Assembly: GCA_021732005.1 (NCBI GenBank)
Contig: JAKFVT010000059.1
Span: 1-64,000, forward strand
Origin: Mycobacterium sp.
GTDB lineage: Bacteria; Actinomycetota; Actinomycetes; Mycobacteriales; Mycobacteriaceae
Direction of reading: 5' to 3'
Length of the DNA: 64,000 nucleotides
The stretch's first letter is position 1, and the number at the start of each line of letters is the position of its first letter. The notes under the pieces are model-generated. The model searched no databases, was not told where the DNA came from, and saw only the letters and a list, made by a program, of their open reading frames with translations. Both the position numbers and the translations under genes were made by a program. This document shows, in pieces, positions 46,232 through 54,806 of the stretch.

Positions 46232-47716
46232 TCAGGGCCGCACGCCGATCGTCTTGGAGTTCAGGTACTCCCGGTAGCCCTCATCGCCGTTGCGGTGGCC
46301 GAGACCGCTCTGCTTGGTGCCGCCGAACGGGCTGGTGATCCCGAAGAACGAGTGGCCGTTGGTGGTGACGCTGCCGGTGCGCAGCCGCAGGGCGATGTTC
46401 AACGCCCGGTCGTCGTCGCCGCTGGTGACATCGCCGGACAGCCCGTAGATCGTGTTGTTGGCGATCGCGACAGCCTCGTCGTCGGTGTCATACGGAGTCA
46501 CGGTGATCACCGGTCCGAAGATCTCGGTCTGCGCGATCTCGGAGGTGGGATCGACGTCGGCGAGCAGCGTCGGCTGCACGTAGTAGCCGGTCGGGAGGTT
46601 CTCCGGAACGCCGCCGCCGGTCACCAGCCTGGCGCCGTCGGCGATACCGGACCGGATCAGGCGCAGCGTCTTGTCGCGTTGCATGCCACTGATCTGCGGG
46701 CCCTGCATGATGCCCGGGGTCCACGGATCGCCGACCGGGAAGTTCTCCATCGACGCCTTGAGGATCTCGAGGCCTTCGGCATAACGACTGCGCGGCAATA
46801 GGACTCGGCTGGACAGGATGCAACTCTGGCCCGACATGACACAGGCGAACATCGCTGCCATCGGCAGGCAGGCGGTGAAGTCCGCGTCGTCGCAGACGAT
46901 GTGGGTCGATTTGCCGCCGAGCTCCAGCAGCGTCTTCTTGACCGTCGAGGCGCCGGCGGCCAAGATCGCCCGGCCGGTGGCGGTCGAGCCGGTGAAGGTG
47001 ATCATGTCCACCCGCGGATCGGCGGACAGGGCCGCGCCGACTTCGTTGGCGTTGGAGGTGACGACGTTGAACACCCCGGCGGGGATGTCGGTCTTCTCGG
47101 CGATGATCCGGCCGAGCTCGGTGCCCGACCACGGCGTCAGCTGCGCGGGTTTGAGCACCACGGTGTTGCCGGCCATCAGCGCCGGGACGGTTTCGGCGAT
47201 GTTCAGGTAGAACGGCACGTTCCACGGGGTGATCGCGCCGACGACGCCGACCGCGTCGTACTGGATCTTGCGCCGCGCCGGCCCGAGCGGGGTTTCGTGG
47301 ATCCCGGTGTCGACCAGATACTCGAAGCCGCGGCCGTGGTCGGCCCAGTGCTTCACCTCCGCGATCGGGCTCTCGATCTGGGAGCCGCTGACCGAGACCG
47401 GACAGCCGACCTCGGTGATCACGATGCGCCGCAACCGTTCCTGCTCTTCGGTCAGTGCCTCGTGCAACTGGTTGAGGCAGTGGTAGCGGAACGCCAGATC
47501 GCGTGACCAGTCGCCTCCGTCGAACGCCCGGCGGGCCGCGGCGGTCGCCCGCTCGACGTCGGCGACCGTACCGTCGGTGGCCTGTCCGACCACTTGCTCG
47601 GAGGCCGGATGCTCGACGTCGAACAAAGCCCCGGAGTCGGTGTACCGAAGCTCGCCGTCGATGAGCATCCGCTGCTCGCCGGCCAGCACGCCCGTGTCAG
47701 CGTCGACATTGGTCAT
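46232..47716 (-). CDS. NAD(P)-dependent aldehyde dehydrogenase
   Basis: A 494-aa enzyme that oxidises an aldehyde to the acid. The active-site Cys is in MSGQSCILSSR, the general-base Glu in LLELGGKSTHIV, and the coenzyme motif is FTGSTATGR. AITPWNVPFYLN is also typical. Start ATG is at 47716. The operator GAGAA-N5-TTCTC lies 44 nt upstream of the start, so the gene is probably under the TetR regulator at 60887. The product acid could feed the CoA-activation genes in this region. Confidence 0.93.
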   Translation of the reverse strand: MTNVDADTGVLAGEQRMLIDGELRYTDSGALFDVEHPASEQVVGQATDGTVADVERATAAARRAFDGGDWSRDLAFRYHCLNQLHEALTEEQERLRRIVITEVGCPVSVSGSQIESPIAEVKHWADHGRGFEYLVDTGIHETPLGPARRKIQYDAVGVVGAITPWNVPFYLNIAETVPALMAGNTVVLKPAQLTPWSGTELGRIIAEKTDIPAGVFNVVTSNANEVGAALSADPRVDMITFTGSTATGRAILAAGASTVKKTLLELGGKSTHIVCDDADFTACLPMAAMFACVMSGQSCILSSRVLLPRSRYAEGLEILKASMENFPVGDPWTPGIMQGPQISGMQRDKTLRLIRSGIADGARLVTGGGVPENLPTGYYVQPTLLADVDPTSEIAQTEIFGPVITVTPYDTDDEAVAIANNTIYGLSGDVTSGDDDRALNIALRLRTGSVTTNGHSFFGITSPFGGTKQSGLGHRNGDEGYREYLNSKTIGVRP

Positions 47717-47759
47717 TGCATTTACCCCTGATCGCGTGGAAATCTGTCACCCGAAATAC

Positions 47760-47774
47760 GAGAACCTGATTCTC
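47760..47774. promoter_or_regulatory. TetR-type operator between aldehyde dehydrogenase and DUF1330 gene
   Basis: GAGAACCTGATTCTC has the half-sites GAGAA and TTCTC separated by five nt, as at four other sites in this window. It lies 44 nt from the aldehyde dehydrogenase start and 17 nt before the DUF1330 ATG, so it could control both divergent genes. Confidence 0.6.
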
Positions 47775-47790
47775 ACACGAGAGGAACGGC

Positions 47791-48084
47791 ATGGCTATGG
47801 GTTCTAGGGGATACGTCATCTTGACCGAGGAAATCCACGACCCGGAGGGGATGAAGGCCTACGGCAAAGCCGCCGGTGCCGCGATGGGCGGCGTCAAGGT
47901 GCTTGCCGTCGACGCCAAACCGCAAGTGCTCGAAGGTGATTGGCACGGACATCAGACCGTTGTGCTCGAGTTCGAGTCGGTGGAAGCCGCGCAGTGCTGG
48001 TACGACTCGGATGCCTACCGCGCCGCGCGGGAGCTGCGGCACGCCGCCGCCACCACCAACGCGGTAATCCTGTCCGGGTTCTGA
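47791..48084 (+). CDS. DUF1330 protein
   Basis: A 97-aa ferredoxin-like-fold (dimeric alpha-beta barrel type) protein. Family features are GYVILTEEIHDPEGMKAY, the VLEGDWHGHQTVVLEF strand and the ending CWYDSDAYRAAREL. No activity is established. A GAGAGGAAC ribosome site precedes the ATG at 47791. It converges on scoB with one nt between stops. The operator in front of it suggests co-regulation with the catabolic genes. Confidence 0.8.
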   Translation: MAMGSRGYVILTEEIHDPEGMKAYGKAAGAAMGGVKVLAVDAKPQVLEGDWHGHQTVVLEFESVEAAQCWYDSDAYRAARELRHAAATTNAVILSGF

Positions 48085-48085
48085 C

Positions 48086-48751
48086 TTAGCCCGACAGGTC
48101 CACTCTGAGTTCGGGTTCGGTCGCGGCGACGATGTCGTCGGTGCTCACCCCGGGTGCCAGCTCGCGGAGCACCAACGTGCCGTCGCCGACGACGTCGATC
48201 ACGCCGAGATTGGTGATGATCCGGTCGACGACCCCGACACCGGTCAGCGGCAGCGAGCACTGGCTGACGATCTTGGGGTTGCCTGCGCGGTCGGTGTGCT
48301 CCATCAGCACGATGACGCGCGCAGCCCCGTGCACGAGGTCCATCGCTCCGCCCATGCCCTTGACCATCTTGCCGGGCACCATCCAGTTGGCCAGGTCACC
48401 GGTCCGGGACACCTCCATGCCGCCCAGCACCGCGGTGTCGATGTGACCGCCGCGAATCATGCCGAACGACAACGCCGAATCGAAGAACGCCGCCCCTGGT
48501 AGCACGGTCACCGTCTCCTTACCGGCGTTGATCAGATCGGCATCGACCGCGTCGTCGGTGGGGTAGGGACCGGTGCCCAGGATGCCGTTCTCGGAGTGCA
48601 GGGTCACCCGCACTTCGGGTCGCAGATAGTTGGGGATCAGGGTGGGCAGGCCGATGCCGAGGTTGACATATTCGCCGTCGATCATCTCCGCGGCGGCCCG
48701 TGCGGCCATCTGGTCGCGGGTCCATCCCGTCACTGTTGCTGCCTCAGTCAT
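48086..48751 (-). CDS. scoB: 3-oxoacid CoA-transferase subunit B
   Basis: A 221-aa beta subunit. The catalytic Glu is in [14 protein letters not shown], the hallmark of class I CoA-transferases. NLGIGLPTL and [14 protein letters not shown] also fit. With ScoA it moves CoA from succinyl-CoA to a 3-oxoacid such as acetoacetate. The ATG shares one nt with the scoA stop (TGATG). Confidence 0.93.
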   Translation of the reverse strand: MTEAATVTGWTRDQMAARAAAEMIDGEYVNLGIGLPTLIPNYLRPEVRVTLHSENGILGTGPYPTDDAVDADLINAGKETVTVLPGAAFFDSALSFGMIRGGHIDTAVLGGMEVSRTGDLANWMVPGKMVKGMGGAMDLVHGAARVIVLMEHTDRAGNPKIVSQCSLPLTGVGVVDRIITNLGVIDVVGDGTLVLRELAPGVSTDDIVAATEPELRVDLSG

Positions 48752-49512
48752 CAGTTCGCTTCCTCCGCGCGGACGGTCCGCTTCTCGATCCGCTTGTCCT
48801 GCGGCCCGGTGTGCACGATCCGGTTGACGAACACGCCAGGCAGATGCACGGTCGCCGGGTCGAGTTCGCCCGGCTCGACGAGCTCCTCGACCTGGGCGAT
48901 GGCGATACGGCCGGCCATCGCGCACAGCGGGTTGAAGTTCATCGCCGACCGGTTGAACACCAGGTTCCCGTCGGTGTCACCGCGTTTGGCGTGCACCAGG
49001 GCGAAGTCGGCGTTGATCGACTCCTCCAGCACATAGCGCTTGTCGCCGAACACGCGAGTCTCCTTGGGGGGCGAGGCGATTGCCACCGAACCGTCCGGTG
49101 CATAGCGCCACGGCAATCCGCCGTCCGACACGGCGCTGCCCACGCCGGCCGGGGTGTAGAAAGCGGGAATGCCGGCCCCGCCGGCACGCAACCGTTCGGC
49201 CAGCGTGCCCTGCGGGGTCAGCTCGACCTCGAGTTCGCCGGCCAGGTATTGCCGGGCGAACTCCTTGTTCTCGCCGACGTAGGAGGCGGTGATCCGGCGA
49301 ATGCGCCCGTCGGACAACAGGATCCCCAGACCGTAGTCGTCGACCCCGCAGTTGTTGGAGAACACCTCGAGGCCGCTCACGCCCGCGTCGAGCAGCGCCT
49401 GAATCAGTCGGTCGGGAATCCCGCATAGGCCGAAACCGCCGACGGCCAGCGTGGCGCCGCTGGGGATGTCGGCCACCGCACTGGTCGCCGACTCGTACAC
49501 CTTCGAAGTCAT
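48751..49512 (-). CDS. scoA: 3-oxoacid CoA-transferase subunit A
   Basis: A 253-aa alpha subunit of class I CoA-transferase. The glycine-rich CoA-binding motif is [15 protein letters not shown], with [12 protein letters not shown] and [18 protein letters not shown] further on. The ATG at 49512 has GGGAAGGG upstream. It is the first gene of scoAB and is divergent from the IclR gene with 177 nt between, so IclR may control it. Some relatives (IpdA-type) are hydrolases rather than transferases; the SENG motif in the partner favours a true transferase. Confidence 0.91.
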   Translation of the reverse strand: MTSKVYESATSAVADIPSGATLAVGGFGLCGIPDRLIQALLDAGVSGLEVFSNNCGVDDYGLGILLSDGRIRRITASYVGENKEFARQYLAGELEVELTPQGTLAERLRAGGAGIPAFYTPAGVGSAVSDGGLPWRYAPDGSVAIASPPKETRVFGDKRYVLEESINADFALVHAKRGDTDGNLVFNRSAMNFNPLCAMAGRIAIAQVEELVEPGELDPATVHLPGVFVNRIVHTGPQDKRIEKRTVRAEEAN

Positions 49513-49675
49513 CGTCCCTTCCCAAAGTCAGCCGGCGTCCACTGAGTAAACGCGCGTGCGTGCCGGGTTCCCACTCAACAAGTACCGCCCTGAGCAGTCA
49601 ACCCTGCGACGCAAACCCCCGTGAAGATGTTCGCAGTGCGGTAATCGATCGACCAGGTGTCCACCCAATGAACGC

Positions 49676-49681
49676 TAGGAT
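49676..49681 (+). promoter_or_regulatory. -10 element for a leaderless IclR-gene transcript
   Basis: TAGGAT fits TANNNT and ends eight nt before the GTG at 49690. There is no Shine-Dalgarno site. This geometry predicts that transcription starts at the start codon. Confidence 0.5.
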
Positions 49682-49689
49682 CATCGTCC

Positions 49690-50448
49690 GTGACCGACAA
49701 ACCCAATGTGGTTGCGCGCGTCGCCGCGTTGCTGGGTGCGGTCGGGGCCGCGGAACCCGCTGGTGCATCGACGACGGAGGTGGGCAAGGTTGCCGCGCTC
49801 GCCCGCCCGACCGCCCACCGGCTGCTCACCTCGCTGGCCGAAGTCGGGCTGATTGATCGGGACGCCAAGACCGGGCGATGGCTACTCGGACCCGAGATGT
49901 ATCTGCTGGGTGCCGTTGCCGCCAACCGGTACGACGTCACCGACAAGGCCCGCGAGGTCGTCGCCCGCCTGGCCGCCGAGACCGGTGAGAGCGCCTTCTT
50001 CTCCGCCCGGCGCGGCGACGAGACGGTCTGCCTGCTCAGCGTCGAGGGCAGTTTCCCATTGCGGTCCCACGTCCTGCGGGAAGGCATCAGGTTCCCCCTC
50101 GGGGTGGCCTCGGCGGGGCTGGCGATCCTGAGCCATCTGCCCGCCGAGGAGGTCGACGACTATTTTTCGCGGGCGCGGCCTGCCGCCGACTGGGGTCACG
50201 AGCACACCGAAGAGTCGATCCGGGCGAGGATCGAGGCGACCCGTCTCGCGGGATACGCGATCAACCCGGCGTTGATCGTGGAGGGTAGCTGGGGCATCGC
50301 GGCGGCGGTGTTCGACCAGGGCGGCCGGCCGGCGTGGGCGCTGAGCCTCACCGGGGTGGAAACTCGCTTCAAGCCCGACCGGCGCCAGGAACTCGGCACG
50401 CTGCTGCTCGAGCAGGCGCACCTGCTCTCCGGGCGGCTGAGCTCGTAG
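49690..50448 (+). CDS. IclR-family transcriptional regulator
   Basis: A 252-aa regulator. Residues 5-70 form a winged HTH (EVGKVAALARPTAHRLLTSL is the recognition part). Residues of about 80-250 form the ligand domain with FFSARRGDETVCLLSVEG, GVASAGLAIL and GYAINPALIVEGSWGIAAAV. It is divergent from scoAB and precedes the acyl-CoA mutase operon by 96 nt, so both are candidate targets. A GCAGA-T-TCTGC palindrome (50475-50485) lies before the mutase gene and is a possible operator. Confidence 0.92.
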   Translation: MTDKPNVVARVAALLGAVGAAEPAGASTTEVGKVAALARPTAHRLLTSLAEVGLIDRDAKTGRWLLGPEMYLLGAVAANRYDVTDKAREVVARLAAETGESAFFSARRGDETVCLLSVEGSFPLRSHVLREGIRFPLGVASAGLAILSHLPAEEVDDYFSRARPAADWGHEHTEESIRARIEATRLAGYAINPALIVEGSWGIAAAVFDQGGRPAWALSLTGVETRFKPDRRQELGTLLLEQAHLLSGRLSS

Positions 50449-50507
50449 AGCCGGAAGCCTCACCAGCACTTTCAGCAGATTCTGCACACGACTTGCCCAA
50501 AGCGGTA

Positions 50508-50536
50508 TTGGCATTCTCATAAACTGCAAGTACGGT
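50508..50536 (+). promoter_or_regulatory. Candidate promoter for a leaderless mutase transcript
   Basis: TTGGCA (50508-50513) and TACGGT (50531-50536) are separated by 17 nt. The expected start is around 50543-50545, at the mutase ATG. No ribosome binding site precedes this ATG, which fits a leaderless mRNA. Confidence 0.5.
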
Positions 50537-50544
50537 ATCCACCG

Positions 50545-52122
50545 ATGGACCACCTATCCCACACGTCGTCGGGGATCCCACTGGAGCCGGTATACGGACC
50601 GGCCGACCGCAGTGGCGATCCTCCCGCGCCGGGCGCATTTCCGTTCACCCGGGGCAACTTTTCCAGCGGCTACCGCGGTCGGTTGTGGACCTTCCGCCAG
50701 TATTCCGGCTTCGGCACCGCCGAGGAGTCGAACGAGCGCTATCGCTATCTGCTCGAGCAGGGCGGTACCGGACTGTCGGTCGCCCTGGACCTGCCGACCC
50801 AATGTGGCTACGACTCGGACGATCCGGAGTACGGGGAAGAGGTCGGCCGGGTCGGCGTCGCGGTCGACACCCTCGCCGACGCCGAGATCCTGTTCGACAA
50901 CATCCCGCTGGACAAGATCAGCACCAGCTTCACCATCAACGGCACAGCCGCGATCCTGTTGGCGTTCTATGTCGCCGCCGCGGAGAAGAAGGGGGTGCCG
51001 CGCGAGAAGCTCACCGGCACCATCCAGAACGACATTCTCAAGGAGTACGCCTCCCGCGGAACGTGGATCTGGCCGCCGGAGCCATCGCTGCGCCTGATCG
51101 CCGACACCATCGAGTTCTGCGCGGCCGAGGTGCCGCGGTTCAACGCGATCTCGGTCGCGGGGGCGCACTTCCGCGACGCCGGAGCCAACGCCGTGCAGGA
51201 GATGGCGTTCACTCTCGCCGACGGCGTGACTTACTGCGACACCGTCGTCGAACGCGGCCGGATGACCATCGACCAGTTCGCCCCGCAGATCTCGTTCTTC
51301 TTCTACACCCACGGCGACTTCTTCGAGGAGATCGCCAAATACCGTGCCGGACGGCGTCGTTGGGCGACGATCGTGCGGGAGCGGTGGGGCGCCAAAACCG
51401 ACAAGGCTGCGATGTTCCGGTTCGGCTGCGTATCCGGCGGTGCGTCGTTGTACGCCCCGCAGGCGCAGAACAATCTGGTTCGGGTGGCCTACGAGGCGTT
51501 GGCCTCGGTACTCGGCGGCGTGCAGTCGATGTTCACCGCGGCCTGGGACGAGCCGTTCGCGCTGCCCAGCGAGGAGTCCGCGACGCTGGCGTTGCGCACC
51601 CAGCAGATCCTGGCCTACGAGACCGGGGTGGCCCGGGTCGCCGACCCGCTCGGTGGCTCCTACTTCGTCGAGGCGCTCACCGATGCCACCGAGGAACGCA
51701 TCATCGAGATCATGTCCGACCTCGAAAAGCACGGCGGGATGGTGCAATCCATCGAGGACGGCTACCTGCAGGGGCTGATCGCCGACGAGGCCTACAAGAT
51801 CCATCAGGAGGTCGAGTCCGGTGAACGGCCGGTGGTCGGGGTGAACAAGTTCGTCGTCGACGAGCCCGCCCCGGACCTGGCCACCTACGAACTCGACGCC
51901 GAAGGCCGGGACAAGCAGCTGCACCGGCTCGCGAAAGTGAAGGCCGAACGCGATGGCGTGGCTGTGAAGGAAGCCCTGGCAGCACTGGCTCGTTCGGCGG
52001 AAGGCGACGACAACCTGATGCACAAGCTGATCGACTGCGCCAATGCGTACTGCACCGTGGGCGAGATGGTCTCCACGCTGAAGTCGGTGTGGGGCGAATT
52101 CCAGCAACCGGTGGTCTTCTAG
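50545..52122 (+). CDS. B12-dependent acyl-CoA mutase, substrate-binding subunit (methylmalonyl-CoA mutase-like)
   Basis: A 525-aa mutase barrel without the B12 domain, which is supplied by the next gene. This two-subunit layout resembles archaeal methylmalonyl-CoA mutase, isobutyryl-CoA mutase and 2-hydroxyisobutyryl-CoA mutase. Tyr53 (FRQYSGF), Arg171 (ASRGTWIWPPEPS) and His208 (SVAGAHF) match Tyr89, Arg207 and His244 of methylmalonyl-CoA mutase with identical spacing (118 and 37). Isobutyryl-type enzymes have Phe and Gln at the first two. A carboxylate-bearing acyl-CoA is therefore the likely substrate. The stop overlaps the B12 subunit start by one nt. Confidence 0.92.
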   Translation: MDHLSHTSSGIPLEPVYGPADRSGDPPAPGAFPFTRGNFSSGYRGRLWTFRQYSGFGTAEESNERYRYLLEQGGTGLSVALDLPTQCGYDSDDPEYGEEVGRVGVAVDTLADAEILFDNIPLDKISTSFTINGTAAILLAFYVAAAEKKGVPREKLTGTIQNDILKEYASRGTWIWPPEPSLRLIADTIEFCAAEVPRFNAISVAGAHFRDAGANAVQEMAFTLADGVTYCDTVVERGRMTIDQFAPQISFFFYTHGDFFEEIAKYRAGRRRWATIVRERWGAKTDKAAMFRFGCVSGGASLYAPQAQNNLVRVAYEALASVLGGVQSMFTAAWDEPFALPSEESATLALRTQQILAYETGVARVADPLGGSYFVEALTDATEERIIEIMSDLEKHGGMVQSIEDGYLQGLIADEAYKIHQEVESGERPVVGVNKFVVDEPAPDLATYELDAEGRDKQLHRLAKVKAERDGVAVKEALAALARSAEGDDNLMHKLIDCANAYCTVGEMVSTLKSVWGEFQQPVVF

Positions 52123-52523
52123 TGAGCGCCCGCATCCTCGTCGCCAAGCCCGGCTTGGACGGACACGACCGCGGCGCCAAGATCGTGGCCCGCGCACTGC
52201 GCGACGCCGGCTTCGAGGTGATCTACACCGGAATCCGTCAGCGCATCGAAGACATCGTGTCGATCGCGCTGCAGGAAGATGTTGCGGTCGTGGGGCTTTC
52301 CATCCTGTCGGGCGCGCACCTGGCCCTGACCAAGCGGATCGTCGACGCGCTGCGCGAAGCCGATGCCGGTGACATCGCGGTGATCGTCGGCGGCACGATT
52401 CCGCAGAGCGACGTGTCCAAGCTGCTGGACGTCGGTGCGGCGGCGGTGTTCCCGACCGGAACGTCGCTGGACACCCTGGTGACCGACGTCCGTGCCCTGA
52501 CCTCAGAACAGGTGGCCGAGTAA
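52122..52523 (+). CDS. B12-binding subunit of acyl-CoA mutase
   Basis: A 133-aa Rossmann-like cobalamin domain. The signature DxHxxG is present as LDGHDRGAK, where His15 is the lower cobalt ligand. GLSILSGAH and VGGTIPQSD are the other two conserved loops. Together with the preceding subunit it makes the complete mutase. The GTG start overlaps the mutase stop and its own TAA overlaps the next ATG, so the genes are translated as a coupled set. Confidence 0.93.
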   Translation: MSARILVAKPGLDGHDRGAKIVARALRDAGFEVIYTGIRQRIEDIVSIALQEDVAVVGLSILSGAHLALTKRIVDALREADAGDIAVIVGGTIPQSDVSKLLDVGAAAVFPTGTSLDTLVTDVRALTSEQVAE

Positions 52524-53479
52524 TGCGTCTTGGCGTGATGATCGGTGCCGAGCGGGGCGATATGGCCCGCAAGGTGAAGAAGCTGCTCGACGACATCGAG
52601 TGGGCCGAGGCCGCCGGCTTCGACACCGCGTGGATGCCGCAGGTGCCCAACGACTATGACGCGCTGACCATGGTCGCGCAGATGGGCGCCCGTACCTCGC
52701 GGATCGAGCTGGGCACCGCGGTGGTTCCGCTGCAGGCGCAGCATCCGATCGCACTCGCCCGTCAGGCGCTGTCGGTGCATGCCGGCACCGGTAACCGGCT
52801 GGCCTTGGGGGTGGGGCCCTCGCACCACTGGATCATCCGCGACATGCTGGGCCTGCCCTACGAGAAGCCGGCGTCCTACACCCGCGACTACCTCGAAGTG
52901 CTCAACGCGGCGCTGGCCGGCCCCGGTGATGTGGACGTCGAGAACGACACGTTCACCGTGCACAATCCGACTGTGCTGCAAGCGGAGTCGCCGCTGCCCG
53001 TGCTGCTGGCCGCTCTGGGCCCGGTGATGCTGCAGATCGCAGGTGAACTCACCGACGGCACCGTGCTGTGGATGGCCGACGAGCGGGCGATCGGAGACCA
53101 CATCGCGCCGCGGATCAACAAGGCCGCCGAGAACGCCGGTCGGCCTGCCCCGCGCATCGTCGCCGGAATCCCGGTGTGCCTGTGCGCGAATTCCGAGATC
53201 GACGCGGCCAAGGATCGGGCCAACCGCATCCTGGCCGAAGCGGAGACGTCGCCGAACTATCAGAAGCTGCTCGACCGCGGCGATGCGCGCGATGTCGGTG
53301 ACCTGTGTGCGGCCGGCGACGAAGAAGCCATCCTGGCCCGGTTCCGCGCTTTCGCCGACGCCGGGGTCACCGACCTGTCGGTGCGCCTCTTGCCGATCGG
53401 GGAGACCCGTGACGAGCTGGTGGCATCGAAATACCGTACGCGCGAGGTGATTGCGCAACTCGGCGCCGAGGTGCGATGA
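52523..53479 (+). CDS. Luciferase-like (F420-type) oxidoreductase
   Basis: A 318-aa TIM-barrel protein of the LLM superfamily. Typical parts are MRLGVMIGAERGD, AEAAGFDTAWMPQVPNDYDAL, SRIELGTAVVPLQAQHPI and ALGVGPSHHW. Mycobacterial members of this kind mostly use F420, and I recall that one F420 subfamily is named after an M. smegmatis gene from the equivalent region, though I cannot verify this. The reaction is unknown. The ATG overlaps the B12-subunit stop by one nt and its TGA overlaps the CoA-transferase ATG, so it belongs to the mutase operon. Confidence 0.88.
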   Translation: MRLGVMIGAERGDMARKVKKLLDDIEWAEAAGFDTAWMPQVPNDYDALTMVAQMGARTSRIELGTAVVPLQAQHPIALARQALSVHAGTGNRLALGVGPSHHWIIRDMLGLPYEKPASYTRDYLEVLNAALAGPGDVDVENDTFTVHNPTVLQAESPLPVLLAALGPVMLQIAGELTDGTVLWMADERAIGDHIAPRINKAAENAGRPAPRIVAGIPVCLCANSEIDAAKDRANRILAEAETSPNYQKLLDRGDARDVGDLCAAGDEEAILARFRAFADAGVTDLSVRLLPIGETRDELVASKYRTREVIAQLGAEVR

Positions 53480-54519
53480 GCCCCGCCGCCCCGCTGTCGG
53501 GCGTTCGCATCCTCGAGGTCGGCACCATGCTGGCCGGGCCGTATGCCACCATGCTGCTCGCCGATCTCGGTGCGCAGGTCATCAAGATCGAGCCGCCCGG
53601 CGGGGAGATCTCCCGTCAGGTGGGGATGAGCTACTTCGCCAGCCTGAACCGAAACAAGCGCAGCGTGTCCCTGGACTTGGCTTCCGAAGCCGGGCAGCAG
53701 CGCCTCGGTGAGCTGGCCGCGGAATCCGATGCGCTGCTGGTCAACATGAAGCCCTCGGTGATCCGGCGATTCGGGCTCACCTATGAGGCGCTGCGCAAGT
53801 ACAACGAGAAGATCGTGTGCGTCGCGCTGACCGGCTACGGCCTCGACGGTGGCGACGACCCCGCCTTCGACTACGTGATCCAGGCAGCCACCGGCGTGGC
53901 CGCGATGACCGGTGACCCGGACGGCCCGCCGACGCTGCCGGGCTACTCGTCGGCCGACAACTCCACCGGATTGACCGCGGCGCTGGGACTTCTCGCGATG
54001 ATCGTCTCCGGGCAGGGTGGGCAGGTGGATGTCTCGCTGCGCGACGTGATGTTCTCGCAGCTGAATTACCGGGCCTCGGCCTATCTCAACGACGGTGTGC
54101 ACCCGCGTCGGCATCCGTTCGGGGCGCACTCGTTTTACGTTCCCGCGCAGCTGTTTCCGACCGCGGACGGGTATCTGGCGCTGTTCGTCACCCACGACGG
54201 CTTCTGGAAGATCTTCGCCGCCGAGGCCGGCATCGACGGCTTCCCGACGATGGCCGAGCGATCGGCGCGCCGCTATGAGGTGCTGGCGATCGTGACCGGA
54301 GCGCTGGCTGCCGACACCGCGGCGGGCTGGGAGGCGCGGTTGCGTCCGCTGGGGATCCCGGCGGCCGCGGTGCGATCGCTGCCCGACGCCCTCGAGGCGA
54401 CCCCGGAAGTCATCGTCACCGCCGGGGATTACCGCCTGGTCGGCAGTCCGGTGCGGGTGCTCGGATATGAGCCCGACTATCTGCCGCCCCCGGCGCTCGA
54501 CGAGTTTCAGTCGTCGTAG
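53476..54519 (+). CDS. CaiB/BaiF family (class III) CoA-transferase
   Basis: A 347-aa enzyme that moves CoA between acids through a mixed anhydride on an Asp. The N-terminal LSGVRILEVGTMLAGPYATM and IKIEPPGGEISR are standard. QGGQVDVSLRDVMFSQLNY holds the catalytic-Asp region, preceded by YSSADNSTGLTAALG. It may activate the pathway acid or release CoA from an intermediate. It is the last gene of the mutase operon and its end overlaps the converging ferredoxin gene by 13 nt. Confidence 0.91.
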   Translation: MSPAAPLSGVRILEVGTMLAGPYATMLLADLGAQVIKIEPPGGEISRQVGMSYFASLNRNKRSVSLDLASEAGQQRLGELAAESDALLVNMKPSVIRRFGLTYEALRKYNEKIVCVALTGYGLDGGDDPAFDYVIQAATGVAAMTGDPDGPPTLPGYSSADNSTGLTAALGLLAMIVSGQGGQVDVSLRDVMFSQLNYRASAYLNDGVHPRRHPFGAHSFYVPAQLFPTADGYLALFVTHDGFWKIFAAEAGIDGFPTMAERSARRYEVLAIVTGALAADTAAGWEARLRPLGIPAAAVRSLPDALEATPEVIVTAGDYRLVGSPVRVLGYEPDYLPPPALDEFQSS

Positions 54520-54779
54520 GTCACGGTCACGTCGGACTCGGGCACGCCCTGGCAGGTCAGGATCAGGCCGTCGTCGATCTCGCTGTCGTCGAGCACCTCG
54601 TTGACCCGCATCTTGACCTGACCGTCGGTGAGCGTCGCGATACAGGTTCCGCAGTTGCCGGCTTCGCAGCTGTAGGGCGGGGTCAGTCCGGCGCGTCGGG
54701 CGGTCTCCAGCACCGTCTCGCCTTCGCTGACCGGCATGGTCACCGTCTTACCGTCCAGCGTGATCGTCGCCGTGCTCAC
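54507..54779 (-). CDS. Plant-type [2Fe-2S] ferredoxin
   Basis: A 90-aa ferredoxin. The cluster cysteines are in YSCEAGNCGTCIATL (C-x4-C-x2-C) and ILTCQGVP. The fold begins with ITLDGKTVTMPV. It may feed electrons to an oxygenase or accept them from the oxidoreductase in this region. Start is GTG at 54779 after GAGGAGAG. On this strand a TAGAAT -10 lies at 54807-54812 and the operator at 54820-54834 overlaps the matching -35 region. Confidence 0.92.
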   Translation of the reverse strand: MSTATITLDGKTVTMPVSEGETVLETARRAGLTPPYSCEAGNCGTCIATLTDGQVKMRVNEVLDDSEIDDGLILTCQGVPESDVTVTYDD

Positions 54780-54806
54780 TTCTCTCCTCAGCGTTTGCGC
54801 AGTATC

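Noticed and set aside
48086-49512. IpdAB-type steroid ring hydrolase rather than ScoAB
   Set aside because: The SENG catalytic Glu motif and glycine-rich GGFGLCGIP fit a true CoA-transferase.
50504-50518. A sixth TetR operator before the mutase gene
   Set aside because: Only the TTCTC half-site is present; the left half (GGTAT) does not match.
50554-52650. 698-codon minus-strand frame opposite the mutase genes
   Set aside because: Antisense shadow of a highly biased high-GC gene; composition is non-protein-like and it lacks a ribosome site.
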